Assembly: GCA_021617435.1 (NCBI GenBank)
Contig: JAJWCP010000021.1
Span: forward strand, 1 to 14,791
Reading direction: 5' to 3'
Source of the DNA: Pseudomonadota bacterium
GTDB lineage: Bacteria > Pseudomonadota > Alphaproteobacteria > RF32 > CAG-239
DNA length: 14,791 bases
The notes below the pieces were generated by a model. It was not told the origin of the DNA. It did not search any database and worked only from the letters and a program-made list of their open reading frames with translations. The translations under genes were made by a program, and so were the position numbers. The first letter of the stretch is position 1. Each line of letters starts with the position of its first letter. This document shows positions 1-7,992 of this stretch, piece by piece.

Positions 1-32
1 ACCGCAATAAAATACAACTTAAATTTTGACAG

Positions 33-64
33 CCCCGACCGCAAAGGTTACGGGGATTTTTTTT
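33..64 (+). terminator. Rho-independent terminator before the portal gene
   Basis: CCCCG (33-37) pairs with CGGGG (51-55), and ACC (38-40) pairs with GGT (46-48) around a GCAAA loop, leaving a two-base bulge. Eight T residues follow (57-64). The hairpin ends only about 20 bases before the portal start, so it separates the head genes from whatever lies upstream, probably a terminase or early module. It could also attenuate read-through into the head operon. Confidence 0.75.
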
Positions 65-82
65 AACATGAAAGGAACAAGA

Positions 83-1864
83 ATGTTTGAATATACTCTT
101 GAACAAGAAGATCAGCTTCCGACCTTGGATGCAAAAAATAAAAAAGATATTATCGCAGATGTTTCCGACTTGTTTGGCAGTTGGGACAGTGTTCGCGCCA
201 AACAAAAGAGCATAGCTGAAAAACTCAGCTCCGAAATTTATTTGGATGAGCGTAAAAAAGAAAATGTAAACTCTGATGACGATTGGAAATCGGATATTTA
301 CCTAAATAAAATTTATTCGCTTTTTCAAACTCAGCAGGCGTTTATTTGGGATAATATTTACTCAAATATTGACAGTTTGTTTGATGTGCACGGCACTGAC
401 GCCAAATCGGCCGAAACCGCCATGCTGCAAAAACAAAAGTTGGTAAACACATTTTACAAAATCGGCATTCAACGCAAACTTGATACCGCTATTGAATATC
501 TGGGCAGTGTTGGTGAAATTTGTTTGTTTATCGGTTGGCGAAAAAAGTATAAATCAATCCGCCGCCCGCTTGATAAACCTGATTTTACCAAGCATAAGCC
601 AATATTAAAACAGGGTCTGTTCGGAATTTTCAATCAGGAAATTTATAACGGCGCCAATGTTGAGGCGATAAATCCGCTTAATTTAGTGTTTGACCCCCGA
701 GTTAATCCGGAAGATTCGCAAAATTGGGACGAATGCGGCAAGATTATTAAATCGTGGGAAACCTATGCTTCAATTGCGAGTAACAAATTGTATAATCTAA
801 GCAAAGCAGAAACCGAAGAGCTTAAAACCATGCTGATTAAGCCGGCAACCGATACTGACCGTCATGTTGCCGAAAAAACCGACGAGGTTATTGATAATAA
901 TCGCGCCGAAGTTTTGCAGTATTGGGGAGATTATACCATGCCTGATGGCACAGTGCTTAAAAATTGGCACATTGTGGTTATCGGGCGTAAATATCTGGCG
1001 GTGTTTGAACCCAACCGTTGGATTATTAATCCGATTATAAATATGGCGCTGTTCCGTGATGTCAAAAGCAAACGAGGCATTCCGGAACTGTGGTCAATTT
1101 ATGATTTATGTAAAGAGCAGGAAAACAAAGTTAATTTGCAAAATGACGCGCAATTACTTAACTTAAACCCGCCGGCCTATGCGCCTGAAGGTTTTTTCAA
1201 AGATGAAAAAATCAGGCTCTACCCCGGAAAGCAGGTTGAATACAAGCAGGGACTTGAAGACCCGAGCGCGATTATCAAAATGCAATTTCCGCTTATCAGT
1301 AATGAAGCCCTTATTAAATATTACGATGATGCCGCCTCCAATGTGAGCGGCATTTATCCTAATATGCAAGGACAACAAGAGGTTCACAGTGCCACCGCAA
1401 CTGAAATTAGCGTTCAGGTTAGGGGGCAAACAACTCGTTTGGGTAAAACCTTAGATACCATTAAACAAAATGTAATTGTGCCGATGGTTGAAAAGGTAGC
1501 CGAACTTGAAGCCAATATGAAATTTGGCGCCGAAGACGTGTATTGTAATGTTTGCGGCCAGCCGTTATGGAAACAAATAGACGATTCTGTGCGGCAGGGA
1601 AATTACGAATACAAATACACCGATAATTCCGGTATTCAGCAAAGACTTTTGAACAATGATAAAATAATCCAAACGCTTTCACTGGTTTGGAATGATAAAG
1701 ATGTGCCGCTGAATAAGGCTCAAATTGTTAAAAAAGTTTTGCAGGATTCCGGTATTGAAAACACCGATAAATTTTTTCAGCCTGATTTACCAAATCAGCA
1801 GTTATCGGAATTAACGCAAAATATGCCGTTTAAGTTGCCCGCCGAATTTTTACGGCAGGCTTAG
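83..1864 (+). CDS. Phage portal (head-to-tail connector) protein
   Basis: Portal proteins form the dodecameric ring at one capsid vertex through which DNA is packaged and ejected. At 593 residues this one is in the usual podovirus size range. The sequence has the broad features of that family: a charged helical N-terminus, a segment with conserved-looking NPLNLVFDP (about residues 197-205), a stem/clip-like middle, the GIPELWSIYDLCKEQENKV region typical of portal cores, and a Gln-rich stretch around VRGQTTRLG. It is the first head gene, followed by scaffold and capsid, which supports the role. I chose the ATG at 83 because AAAGGAA (71-77) precedes it at good spacing; an earlier in-frame ATG at 68 and TTG at 26 overlap the terminator hairpin. 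A lone CxxC pair (CNVC) near residue 490 is not enough for a zinc site. The family call rests on pattern and position, not on a search. Confidence 0.85.
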   Translation: MFEYTLEQEDQLPTLDAKNKKDIIADVSDLFGSWDSVRAKQKSIAEKLSSEIYLDERKKENVNSDDDWKSDIYLNKIYSLFQTQQAFIWDNIYSNIDSLFDVHGTDAKSAETAMLQKQKLVNTFYKIGIQRKLDTAIEYLGSVGEICLFIGWRKKYKSIRRPLDKPDFTKHKPILKQGLFGIFNQEIYNGANVEAINPLNLVFDPRVNPEDSQNWDECGKIIKSWETYASIASNKLYNLSKAETEELKTMLIKPATDTDRHVAEKTDEVIDNNRAEVLQYWGDYTMPDGTVLKNWHIVVIGRKYLAVFEPNRWIINPIINMALFRDVKSKRGIPELWSIYDLCKEQENKVNLQNDAQLLNLNPPAYAPEGFFKDEKIRLYPGKQVEYKQGLEDPSAIIKMQFPLISNEALIKYYDDAASNVSGIYPNMQGQQEVHSATATEISVQVRGQTTRLGKTLDTIKQNVIVPMVEKVAELEANMKFGAEDVYCNVCGQPLWKQIDDSVRQGNYEYKYTDNSGIQQRLLNNDKIIQTLSLVWNDKDVPLNKAQIVKKVLQDSGIENTDKFFQPDLPNQQLSELTQNMPFKLPAEFLRQA

Positions 1865-1879
1865 GCGGAGAATTTATCT

Positions 1880-2080
1880 ATGGAATTGATAGAACTACGC
1901 GAATTTCTACGCTCCGATAAGGGGCGGCTGTTGTTATGCTACCTTACCGATTTTATGGTGGAAGTTTCAAACCGCAGTAATAGCAATGCCGAATGGATAA
2001 AAGGAATGGGAATGCTGATAAATCATCTGAATGAAATAGATGAAAAATGTCGGCAATTAAATGAAATTAACAGGAGATAA
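1880..2080 (+). CDS. Small hypothetical protein between portal and scaffold
   Basis: This 66-residue protein is not recognised. It is predicted to be mostly helical, with an N-terminal acidic/hydrophobic stretch (MELIELREFLRSDKGRLLL) and a charged C-terminal helix. It starts 16 bases after the portal stop behind GGAG at 1867-1870, and its last codons contain the AGGAG that serves the scaffold gene, so it is tightly built into the head operon. It has no membrane segment or signal peptide. Small proteins at this position in other podoviruses are mostly of unknown function; a role in head assembly is only inferred from position. Confidence 0.65.
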   Translation: MELIELREFLRSDKGRLLLCYLTDFMVEVSNRSNSNAEWIKGMGMLINHLNEIDEKCRQLNEINRR

Positions 2081-2084
2081 AAAT

Positions 2085-3074
2085 ATGGAAACAACTGATA
2101 AATCAACACCTTCAAATACAGAAGTTACAGATACCTCAAGCGATGTGTCTTTGTGCGACACCTCTGCTTCAGAGCCGCAAAAAGAAGCGCTTGAACCTGA
2201 AAAAGCTCTTGATGAAGCTGATATTACAGATGAACCCGAAGATAACGAACTTATTTTCGGCAAATTTAAGACCATGGAAGAAGCCCGCAAGGGCTATAAA
2301 GAAGCGGAACGCGCAATTACCAAAGCCGCGGATTTGGAAAAGCAGCTTGAGCAATACAAGTATCTTTCCGAAAATTTTGAAAAAGACGGTATTGCGCGGC
2401 GTCAGGGTTATGCCGACCGGCTTGATATGGCATTGACATCTGATGTTCGTAAGCATGAACTTGATAATTATGCTTTGGCGGCCGGATACACTCTCAGTCC
2501 GCAAGAGCAGCTTAAAGTTTCAGAGCTTATAAGCCGTTGTCGTAACGGATGCGGCGAGGCGGATTTTGCCAATTTGCGCCGCTTTTTTTCACCTGAGGTG
2601 GTGGCTTTGGCTTCCGAAGACGCGGCATTGTATAAAAACTCCCGCCAAGGAGAATACGATGCTGTTCGCGCAGAAGAAAAAGATATCCGTTATAATCGCA
2701 AAATCAGCGAGTTTCGGAACAGTAACGCGCAATGGGTAGATTCGCCCTTAAAAGAAGAGCTTATTACACAAGCGATGGACGCAACCGACGGAAAGGTTGA
2801 TTTGTTCGCGCTTAAAGAGCTGACCGATGCCGTTGCCGCCGAAGCCGTAAAAAAATATCAAGCCGATAATGACATTAAGCACCAAAATTCTGCGGCGCAG
2901 GATGGCTTGCAAACGCCGCTTAATAACAATGCTCGTGTCAAAACCAAGAAATGGCTGACTAAAAAGGAATATTACGCGTTAAGTCCTGAAGAGGAAGCCG
3001 AAAAATATGACTTAATTGTGGAGCAGGTTTTGCTTGAAAAACAAGGCAAGCTTCCACGTATGCTAACTAAATAA
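2085..3074 (+). CDS. Capsid scaffold (assembly) protein
   Basis: Scaffold proteins guide coat subunits into a procapsid and then leave. This 329-residue protein has the expected make-up: a very acidic, Ser/Thr/Glu-rich N-terminal 55 residues; the motif IFGKFKTMEEARKGY at about 57-71, a pattern (GKFKS.EE...AYKE) common in podovirus scaffold/assembly proteins; a coiled-coil-like stretch at about 70-100; and a Lys-rich C-terminus. It lies directly before the major capsid gene, the standard place. I set the start at the ATG at 2085, served by AGGAG at 2073-2077, instead of the in-frame ATG at 2061, which would overlap the preceding gene and lacks a good ribosome site. No protease motif was seen. 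Confidence 0.8.
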   Translation: METTDKSTPSNTEVTDTSSDVSLCDTSASEPQKEALEPEKALDEADITDEPEDNELIFGKFKTMEEARKGYKEAERAITKAADLEKQLEQYKYLSENFEKDGIARRQGYADRLDMALTSDVRKHELDNYALAAGYTLSPQEQLKVSELISRCRNGCGEADFANLRRFFSPEVVALASEDAALYKNSRQGEYDAVRAEEKDIRYNRKISEFRNSNAQWVDSPLKEELITQAMDATDGKVDLFALKELTDAVAAEAVKKYQADNDIKHQNSAAQDGLQTPLNNNARVKTKKWLTKKEYYALSPEEEAEKYDLIVEQVLLEKQGKLPRMLTK

Positions 3075-3100
3075 TTTAATTTTTTAACAGGAGAAAAAAT

Positions 3101-4075
3101 ATGTCTACTAATGCAACTAATTTAAACAGACAAGGCGCTGCAATTATCCCTGAAGTTTGGGGTATGAACTTAAACAAAACTTTGGATAAATCCGGCGTCG
3201 GAATGAAAGTTGTAACTCTGGTTCATGAAAATGATGATTTAAGTTTTGGAGATACCGTAAATATCGGCCAGCTCGGCGATGTTACCATCACTGATTATTC
3301 CGAAGATGTAAATGACGGAGGCGTAACTTATCAGCGCGTTGATGCCACCTCGCAGCAATTAAAGCTTGATCAGTCCAAAGCCTTTGGTATTTTTATCTCA
3401 GATATTACCAGAGAACAGTCAAACATCAAAGACTTGCAGCAAAAATTTGAGGCAAGAGCCAAAACTGCAATTGACTTAACCAAGGATACCTTTATTTTGT
3501 CGGCCTTTTCCGAAATTCCGGAAGCCAATAAATTAAGCAACATCACTTTAACTCCAAGCAATGCGTACAAATGTTTGGTATGGCTCTCTAAAACCTTAAA
3601 GAATAACAATGCCATTCAAGCCAAAAACGATCAGGTGTTTAAAAACAATCAGGCCGGCGGTGATGCTATGCCTTATGTTATTATCAACCCTGATGTTGAG
3701 GCAATTTTGTTGCAATCGCCTGATTTTATTCATTCAACTCAGGCCGGCGACAGAGTCTTGCGCGAAGGTTCAATCGGCACCATCGCCGGACTTGATGTTT
3801 TGGTTTCAACCAACTTGCCTACAACTGCAAACAAAGTAAATATTATGGCCGGTATTAACGATGCAATCGCATATGTCGGCAATGTTTGCAAAGTTGAAAG
3901 CATTCGTGACGACAAGTTTTTCGGCGATAATATTCGCGGCTTGTATGTTTACGGTAAAAAGGTTGTTTTGCCTAAAGCTTTGGCAGGTATGACGGTTGAC
4001 GTCAGCGCTGCCGACAGTATTATTGCGGCAAGCACAGCCGGTTCATCTGAAACTCAAAGCGAGACCGGAAAATAG
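3101..4075 (+). CDS. Major capsid protein (HK97-fold type)
   Basis: This 324-residue protein is the likely coat subunit. It follows the scaffold gene, has a strong AGGAG ribosome site, and is followed at once by a strong terminator, as for the capsid gene of T7-like phages. The N-terminal region (IPEVWGMNLNKTLDKSGV, about residues 16-33), the charged E-loop-like DDLSFGDTVNIGQLGDV stretch, the segment DITREQSNIKDLQQKFEAR (about 101-119), the DVLVSTNLP strand (about 233-241) and the closing GLYVYGKKVV are typical of P22-coat-like capsid proteins. The last 15 residues are a Ser/Thr-rich tail. The specific subfamily was not established. Confidence 0.85.
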   Translation: MSTNATNLNRQGAAIIPEVWGMNLNKTLDKSGVGMKVVTLVHENDDLSFGDTVNIGQLGDVTITDYSEDVNDGGVTYQRVDATSQQLKLDQSKAFGIFISDITREQSNIKDLQQKFEARAKTAIDLTKDTFILSAFSEIPEANKLSNITLTPSNAYKCLVWLSKTLKNNNAIQAKNDQVFKNNQAGGDAMPYVIINPDVEAILLQSPDFIHSTQAGDRVLREGSIGTIAGLDVLVSTNLPTTANKVNIMAGINDAIAYVGNVCKVESIRDDKFFGDNIRGLYVYGKKVVLPKALAGMTVDVSAADSIIAASTAGSSETQSETGK

Positions 4076-4094
4076 TTTTTATAATGTAAATGCG

Positions 4095-4120
4095 GGGCGC
4101 AACTCAGGTTGCGCCCTTTT
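4095..4120 (+). terminator. Strong terminator after the capsid gene
   Basis: GGGCGCAAC (4095-4103) and GTTGCGCCC (4108-4116) form a perfect 9-bp stem with a TCAG loop, followed by TTTT. It sits between the capsid gene and the tail genes. Its placement would leave capsid mRNA more abundant than downstream tail mRNA, as known for the terminator after the T7 capsid gene. Confidence 0.85.
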
Positions 4121-4140
4121 AATCTTGAAAGGAAAAACTT

Positions 4141-4389
4141 ATGACTGAACTTGAAAATAAAATTCTTGGCACAGATGATACGGCAAAATCTGCGTTACAA
4201 AAACAATATTTAACTTCTGAGATTGTTTGGAAAGTGGCTAAAACCGGATGCGGAAGCAGTTTGTACAGCGGACGCATGGTCGCTGAAATGTTAAGCGCGG
4301 AAAGCAAGAAGAAAGCTCTGAAAGGGTGCAAAAAAATCAGCGAAAACGGCTTTACCTTTGAACGCTTAGGCAAGGAGAAAGCAAAATGA
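4141..4389 (+). CDS. Small hypothetical protein, first gene after the capsid terminator
   Basis: This 82-residue protein is not recognised. It is basic at its C-terminus, has no membrane segment, and contains a helix-rich middle (SEIVWKVAKTGCGSSLYSGR). GAAAGGA lies ahead of the ATG, and the stop overlaps the adaptor start by four bases (ATGA), so the two are probably translated together. A head-tail joining or adaptor-accessory role is guessed from position only. Confidence 0.6.
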   Translation: MTELENKILGTDDTAKSALQKQYLTSEIVWKVAKTGCGSSLYSGRMVAEMLSAESKKKALKGCKKISENGFTFERLGKEKAK

Positions 4390-5051
4390 AAACATATTTT
4401 GATATAATCCGCGATATTTCAAATTTACGTTGGTCGGTGGTTGACCCTGACCCGACATCATTTGCCGAGGTGCAAAAAGCCATTAAGTTAGCGGTTGCAC
4501 AAGCTCATTCGTTTATATGGGGGCTTGATGATTTTCCGTTTAAAATCAAAAAAGAGGCGGTAAAGGTCAATAAAGGACAAAACGCCATGTTGGCGCCTAA
4601 AGGCAATATACTCAATGTCTGGGTTGAGGGTAAAGGTTGCTATCTGGAAGAAATTAAGCCTACCGACGCTGATTTTTTATCCTCTGAAGAAAAAGGCAGC
4701 CCGATTTGCTATTGGTGCGAGTTTGGCGATGAAGGAGCGGAAATCCATTTTTATCCCAAGGCCGAACAAGATTGCACCATGTTGGTAAGATACATTACCA
4801 ATTTTAAGGCCAAGTCGCAGGACGGCACGCTTAAAGCCAATCTTGAAGATATGGATGATGTATTAAATTTGCCGGAAGATAAAAGCATTGAAGATGCTTA
4901 TTTGCATTGCCTTAATACTAAAGTAATGGAATATCTGATTGCAGATAAGAGCGATGAAAATTATCAACCGTATCAAAAAGAATTTATGGAAGCATATGGC
5001 GCTTTGCTTGCGATAATCGGGGTCAAGCGCGAACGCCGCTTTGTAGTTTAA
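4386..5051 (+). CDS. Probable head-tail adaptor protein
   Basis: In podoviruses an adaptor ring (T7 gp11 or P22 gp4 type) attaches below the portal and carries the tail nozzle. This 221-residue protein lies exactly between the capsid gene and the nozzle-like gene. It has the helix-sheet-helix pattern of such proteins: an N-terminal helical segment with a VQKAIKLAVAQAHSFIWG helix (about residues 29-46), a beta-rich middle with EIHFYPKAEQDCTMLVRY (about 119-136), and a long C-terminal helix containing DAYLHCLNTKVMEYLIADK followed by YQKEFMEAYGALLA. Start overlaps the previous stop by four bases. Assignment is by position and pattern, without a database match. Confidence 0.65.
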   Translation: MKTYFDIIRDISNLRWSVVDPDPTSFAEVQKAIKLAVAQAHSFIWGLDDFPFKIKKEAVKVNKGQNAMLAPKGNILNVWVEGKGCYLEEIKPTDADFLSSEEKGSPICYWCEFGDEGAEIHFYPKAEQDCTMLVRYITNFKAKSQDGTLKANLEDMDDVLNLPEDKSIEDAYLHCLNTKVMEYLIADKSDENYQPYQKEFMEAYGALLAIIGVKRERRFVV

Positions 5052-5062
5052 CGGAGGCTGTT

Positions 5063-6649
5063 ATGCAAACATTGTTTATTGAAAATTTTCGCGGCATTCG
5101 TTATTGCAATCCGGTTGTTGATGTAACTTCAAGCGGAACCGTATCTGCGACAAAGTGCAGTAATGTTGAGCTTAAAAACACTGAAAACAGTCGTAATATT
5201 GCGCTCTTTACCGCCAAAGGCAATAAGGCAATTAAAGATGTCGGCAAAAGGGTTGTCGGGCAGTTTGAAAGCATGCAAAACGGCACTTCTTATTGGTTTA
5301 TTTATGCTACCGATGATGAAAAAGGCTATTTGTATTTGCTTGATGATAATGCTGAACTCAGTTTGCTTGATAGCAGTTTGGCAGTTGGCGATAATTGCAA
5401 CGGTATAACGATTGCTCAAGGGTATAATGATTGGTTTGTGTTTACTAACGGCGTAGACGATTATGTTGCGATTTGTATGGCGCAGGCAGTGGAATCGGAT
5501 AGGATTAAACGGCTTGGCGCCACCGATGCCGAAGGGCGTGAAATTCGCGGGCTCGGGCTTGAGGCGCAAGACGGCAGATTGGTAACTTTTTGCAAAAATC
5601 GGGTGCATTGGTCGGCGCAGAATAATATCTTTGATTGGAGTTCAAGCAATCCGGATATTATTACCGGACCGGCGTATCAGGAATTTGACCGCGATGTAAC
5701 TGCTGTTGTTTATTATAACAACAAACTGATAGCTTTTACTGCTGACTATTCGGTTTATTTTCGCGGCAACCCCGGAAATGCGGCTGATTTTGAACGCGGC
5801 GGAGCGTCGGGCGGCGGTTGCGCGTCATTTAAATCAGTTATCAAATTTGATAACAAGCTGTTTTATTATGACGACAAAGCCAAAAACGTGTTTGCGTATT
5901 ATCTGCTTGACAGCGGGCAAACTCGTCCGAGCGAAGGACTTGCCAATAACGTCATTTCTTATTTTCAGTCAATAGATGAGCGTAAAATCAATCAGACCGA
6001 GATGATAAGTTATATTCATGGTAACAAAAGCGAAATCTGGCTGAAATTACCGTATGAACATCGCAATGCGATTTTGATTTACGATTATTTGACCGGAGAG
6101 TGGAGCGAGCGCAAAGCTCAAGATAATATCAGGGCGTTGGCGCTTGTTAAAAATGCGTTATATTCCGCCGCCGGAAGCAAAGTGCTGAAAGAGTATGTCG
6201 GAACAACTTTTGACGGCGCTTTTATTCCGTCCGAATATAAAATGAACGTTATCAATTTACGCAGCGACAGCAATATCAAAATTCCGAAAATGCCGATGAT
6301 TTTGACCTTTGATTATAACTCTGAAAACAATTTTTACATTGAGTTTATATATGACGACAAGCCTGAAAAAAGCCGTATTAAACACATCGTAAAAACGCTT
6401 AAAGGGTATTTGATATGGGCAAAATCGGCAACCGATAAAAACGGCGGCAAGTGGGCGCTTGATGCTGATGATGCCAATGGCGGAATTTGGGTAAGTTCAG
6501 ATAAAAATACCGCAATGTTTAACTTAGACGGAGTTCTGCCGTTTAAGCAATTGCAAATAAAAATTTTCACCAAAGAACCGACCCAGGAATTTGCCATTAA
6601 GCGTATTGAATTTAAGCGAGTTCGCGCCAAGACCAAAAGCTTGGGATAA
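5063..6649 (+). CDS. Large beta-rich tail protein, probable tail nozzle/hub
   Basis: At 528 residues and almost entirely strand-forming, this protein has the look of a tail hub or nozzle with propeller-like repeats (P22 gp10 or T7 gp12 type): recurring short hydrophobic strands ending in W/Y-rich turns, such as SYWFIYATDDEKGYLYLL (about residues 75-92), NDWFVFTNGVDDYVAI, VTAVVYYNNKLIAFTADYSVYF and ILIYDYLTGEWSER (about 344-357). NIFDWSSSNPDI and the GNPGNAADFERGG loop also fit phage stabilisation/nozzle proteins. It follows the adaptor by 11 bases with ACGGAGG as ribosome site. It is the largest tail protein here, consistent with the terminal tail knob. No enzymatic motif was seen. Confidence 0.65.
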   Translation: MQTLFIENFRGIRYCNPVVDVTSSGTVSATKCSNVELKNTENSRNIALFTAKGNKAIKDVGKRVVGQFESMQNGTSYWFIYATDDEKGYLYLLDDNAELSLLDSSLAVGDNCNGITIAQGYNDWFVFTNGVDDYVAICMAQAVESDRIKRLGATDAEGREIRGLGLEAQDGRLVTFCKNRVHWSAQNNIFDWSSSNPDIITGPAYQEFDRDVTAVVYYNNKLIAFTADYSVYFRGNPGNAADFERGGASGGGCASFKSVIKFDNKLFYYDDKAKNVFAYYLLDSGQTRPSEGLANNVISYFQSIDERKINQTEMISYIHGNKSEIWLKLPYEHRNAILIYDYLTGEWSERKAQDNIRALALVKNALYSAAGSKVLKEYVGTTFDGAFIPSEYKMNVINLRSDSNIKIPKMPMILTFDYNSENNFYIEFIYDDKPEKSRIKHIVKTLKGYLIWAKSATDKNGGKWALDADDANGGIWVSSDKNTAMFNLDGVLPFKQLQIKIFTKEPTQEFAIKRIEFKRVRAKTKSLG

Positions 6650-6670
6650 CATTTTAATAAGGAGGCATGT

Positions 6671-6886
6671 ATGAAGAAAAAAACAGCGGCCGGCAAGGTT
6701 TCGTACCAGCCGGCTGAAAGCTTTGATACTTTGACCCGTTTGCAAGACATGGCAATCTCGCAAGAAAACGTAAGCTTGGCGCTTAAAGCGGAAGAGCTTA
6801 AAGGTAAACTTGCCGGATTGTATAATGAAAAAAAGCAAATGGAAGAAGTAGATACAACGCCGGTAGAAGTAAAAATCATCAAATAA
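6671..6886 (+). CDS. Small helical phage protein with a terminase-small-subunit-like stretch
   Basis: This 71-residue protein sits behind an ideal AAGGAGG ribosome site. Residues about 19-54 read as a helical segment (LTRLQDMAISQENVSLALKA, then a GKLAGLYNEK end) similar in pattern to the part of some phage small terminase subunits where ALKA.E..GK..G.Y.EK recurs. The N-terminus is basic and the C-terminus beta-prone. It lacks the usual helix-turn-helix of a DNA-binding small terminase, and it lies in the tail module, not beside the large terminase. It may instead be a tail accessory or an unrelated helical protein. Confidence 0.55.
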   Translation: MKKKTAAGKVSYQPAESFDTLTRLQDMAISQENVSLALKAEELKGKLAGLYNEKKQMEEVDTTPVEVKIIK

Positions 6887-6898
6887 GGAGGAGTAACC

Positions 6899-7309
6899 GT
6901 GGTAGTGTTAATTGAAAAGGACAGTCCGTTCTTTGAAAAGGATAAAGCCCGTGAGCTTTTTGAGCTTAACCGGCAAAACTTAGATGATGAAAACGGCTTT
7001 GAGGGCATACTTGCCAACAGCCGTTTTTTTAATGTCTATCAGCAAGGATATATCGGCTCGGCCTTTGTTTATCAGGGTAAAGACGATAACAAAAATTATT
7101 TGGGAGGATATATGGTTCGCAAACATCATAAAGAGGCGGTGGAAGCCATTCGCCAAATTGCGGCAATGTTTGATGAGCTGTATGCCCATACCCGACATCT
7201 TAACGCGGTAATCGCGTTAAAGCGGGCAGGGTTCAAATGGTATAGCCGCAAAAATCAACTTTTAAGAAAATCAACAGTAAAGGAGAAACAAAAATGTCTA
7301 GTAAAATAA
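6899..7309 (+). CDS. GNAT-like phage protein (acetyltransferase fold suspected)
   Basis: This 136-residue protein starts at a GTG behind GGAGGAG (6887-6893). Two parts suggest a GNAT fold: a YIGSAFVYQ strand (about residues 51-59) as the central beta pair, and the ending LNAVIALKRAGFKWYSR (about 101-117), which matches the usual GNAT closing pattern of a helix followed by .AGFK. The acetyl-CoA loop normally seen as R/Q-x-x-G-x-G/A is not visible; the place is taken by VRKHHKEAVEAI. It may therefore be a structural relative, as for the GNAT-like proteins encoded near the internal core genes of T7-like phages. The last 16 bases overlap the start of the next gene, whose AAAGGAG lies inside this one. 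Confidence 0.6.
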   Translation: MVVLIEKDSPFFEKDKARELFELNRQNLDDENGFEGILANSRFFNVYQQGYIGSAFVYQGKDDNKNYLGGYMVRKHHKEAVEAIRQIAAMFDELYAHTRHLNAVIALKRAGFKWYSRKNQLLRKSTVKEKQKCLVK

Positions 7310-7965
7310 AGGCAAAACCGCAAACATTTTCAAGCGGAAATTTATACGGTTCTGCCACAACCGATAAATACGGAACAACTTATAATCCGTCAGATTTTGA
7401 AACCAAATTGATAAATATGACCGGAAAGTATATTCCGCAGTATATGGAGCAGTTGGTAAACCCGACGTATAACAGTAATATTTTTAAGGCACAAACCGCG
7501 CAACGCAATCGGTTGGCAAACCAAAGCTTTGAAAATAATTTGATTAATCCGCTCGCAAGCCGCGGTTTAACACGCGGTTCAAGCATTAATCAAATGAGCG
7601 GTCAGTTTGCTGGTAAACTTGCCGATCTTGAAACCGACGCTATGGCAAATGAAAATACACGCAACGCCAATATGCTCAATAATTTGTTCGGCTATTATCA
7701 GGTTCCGTATTCAAATATGATGGGTATCGGCAATCTGAGCGGCAATTTATATCAGCAGGCATTACGCAATGCTCAAAATGCTAACGAGTTTAACAGCAGC
7801 GGTATAAGCAGTTTGGCAAGAACTCTTGGCAGCCCAATGGGCGGAAATTCATCAAACACGAATTGGGGCAATTTGCTTGGTGCCGGCGCCGGATATTATT
7901 TCGGCGGTCCGGCCGGCGGACAAATCGGCTCAGTTCTCGGCGGACAGCTTAATAATTTGTTTTAA
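7294..7965 (+). CDS. Small candidate DNA-ejection (internal virion) protein
   Basis: The protein is 223 residues, rich in Asn, Gly and Ser, with almost no Cys. The centre is helical (about residues 60-150, with repeated Asn/Gln/Ala positions), and the C-terminal 30 residues form a glycine-rich hydrophobic stretch (GAGAGYYFGGPAGG, then GSVLGG) like the glycine-zipper ends of phage ejection proteins that insert into membranes. Its place between nozzle and fibre genes fits a P22 gp7/T7 gp14-type internal protein. It is the only such candidate in the module; the large core proteins of T7 or P22 are absent. Function is inferred from composition and position. Confidence 0.55.
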   Translation: MSSKIKAKPQTFSSGNLYGSATTDKYGTTYNPSDFETKLINMTGKYIPQYMEQLVNPTYNSNIFKAQTAQRNRLANQSFENNLINPLASRGLTRGSSINQMSGQFAGKLADLETDAMANENTRNANMLNNLFGYYQVPYSNMMGIGNLSGNLYQQALRNAQNANEFNSSGISSLARTLGSPMGGNSSNTNWGNLLGAGAGYYFGGPAGGQIGSVLGGQLNNLF

Positions 7966-7992
7966 CAATCATTTTATGGAGGAGAAAATAAA

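Noticed and set aside
26..31. TTGACA, a perfect -35 sequence before the portal gene
   Set aside because: No -10 sequence lies at suitable spacing; the region where it should be is the terminator hairpin.
1541..1560. CNVC zinc-ribbon-like pair in the portal protein
   Set aside because: Only one CxxC pair is present; no second pair of ligands was found.
5129..5608. Antisense reading frame of 159 codons opposite the nozzle-like gene
   Set aside because: It lacks a ribosome site and its sequence is a low-quality shadow of the strong + strand gene; the same holds for 6334-7017 and 8896-9372 on the - strand.
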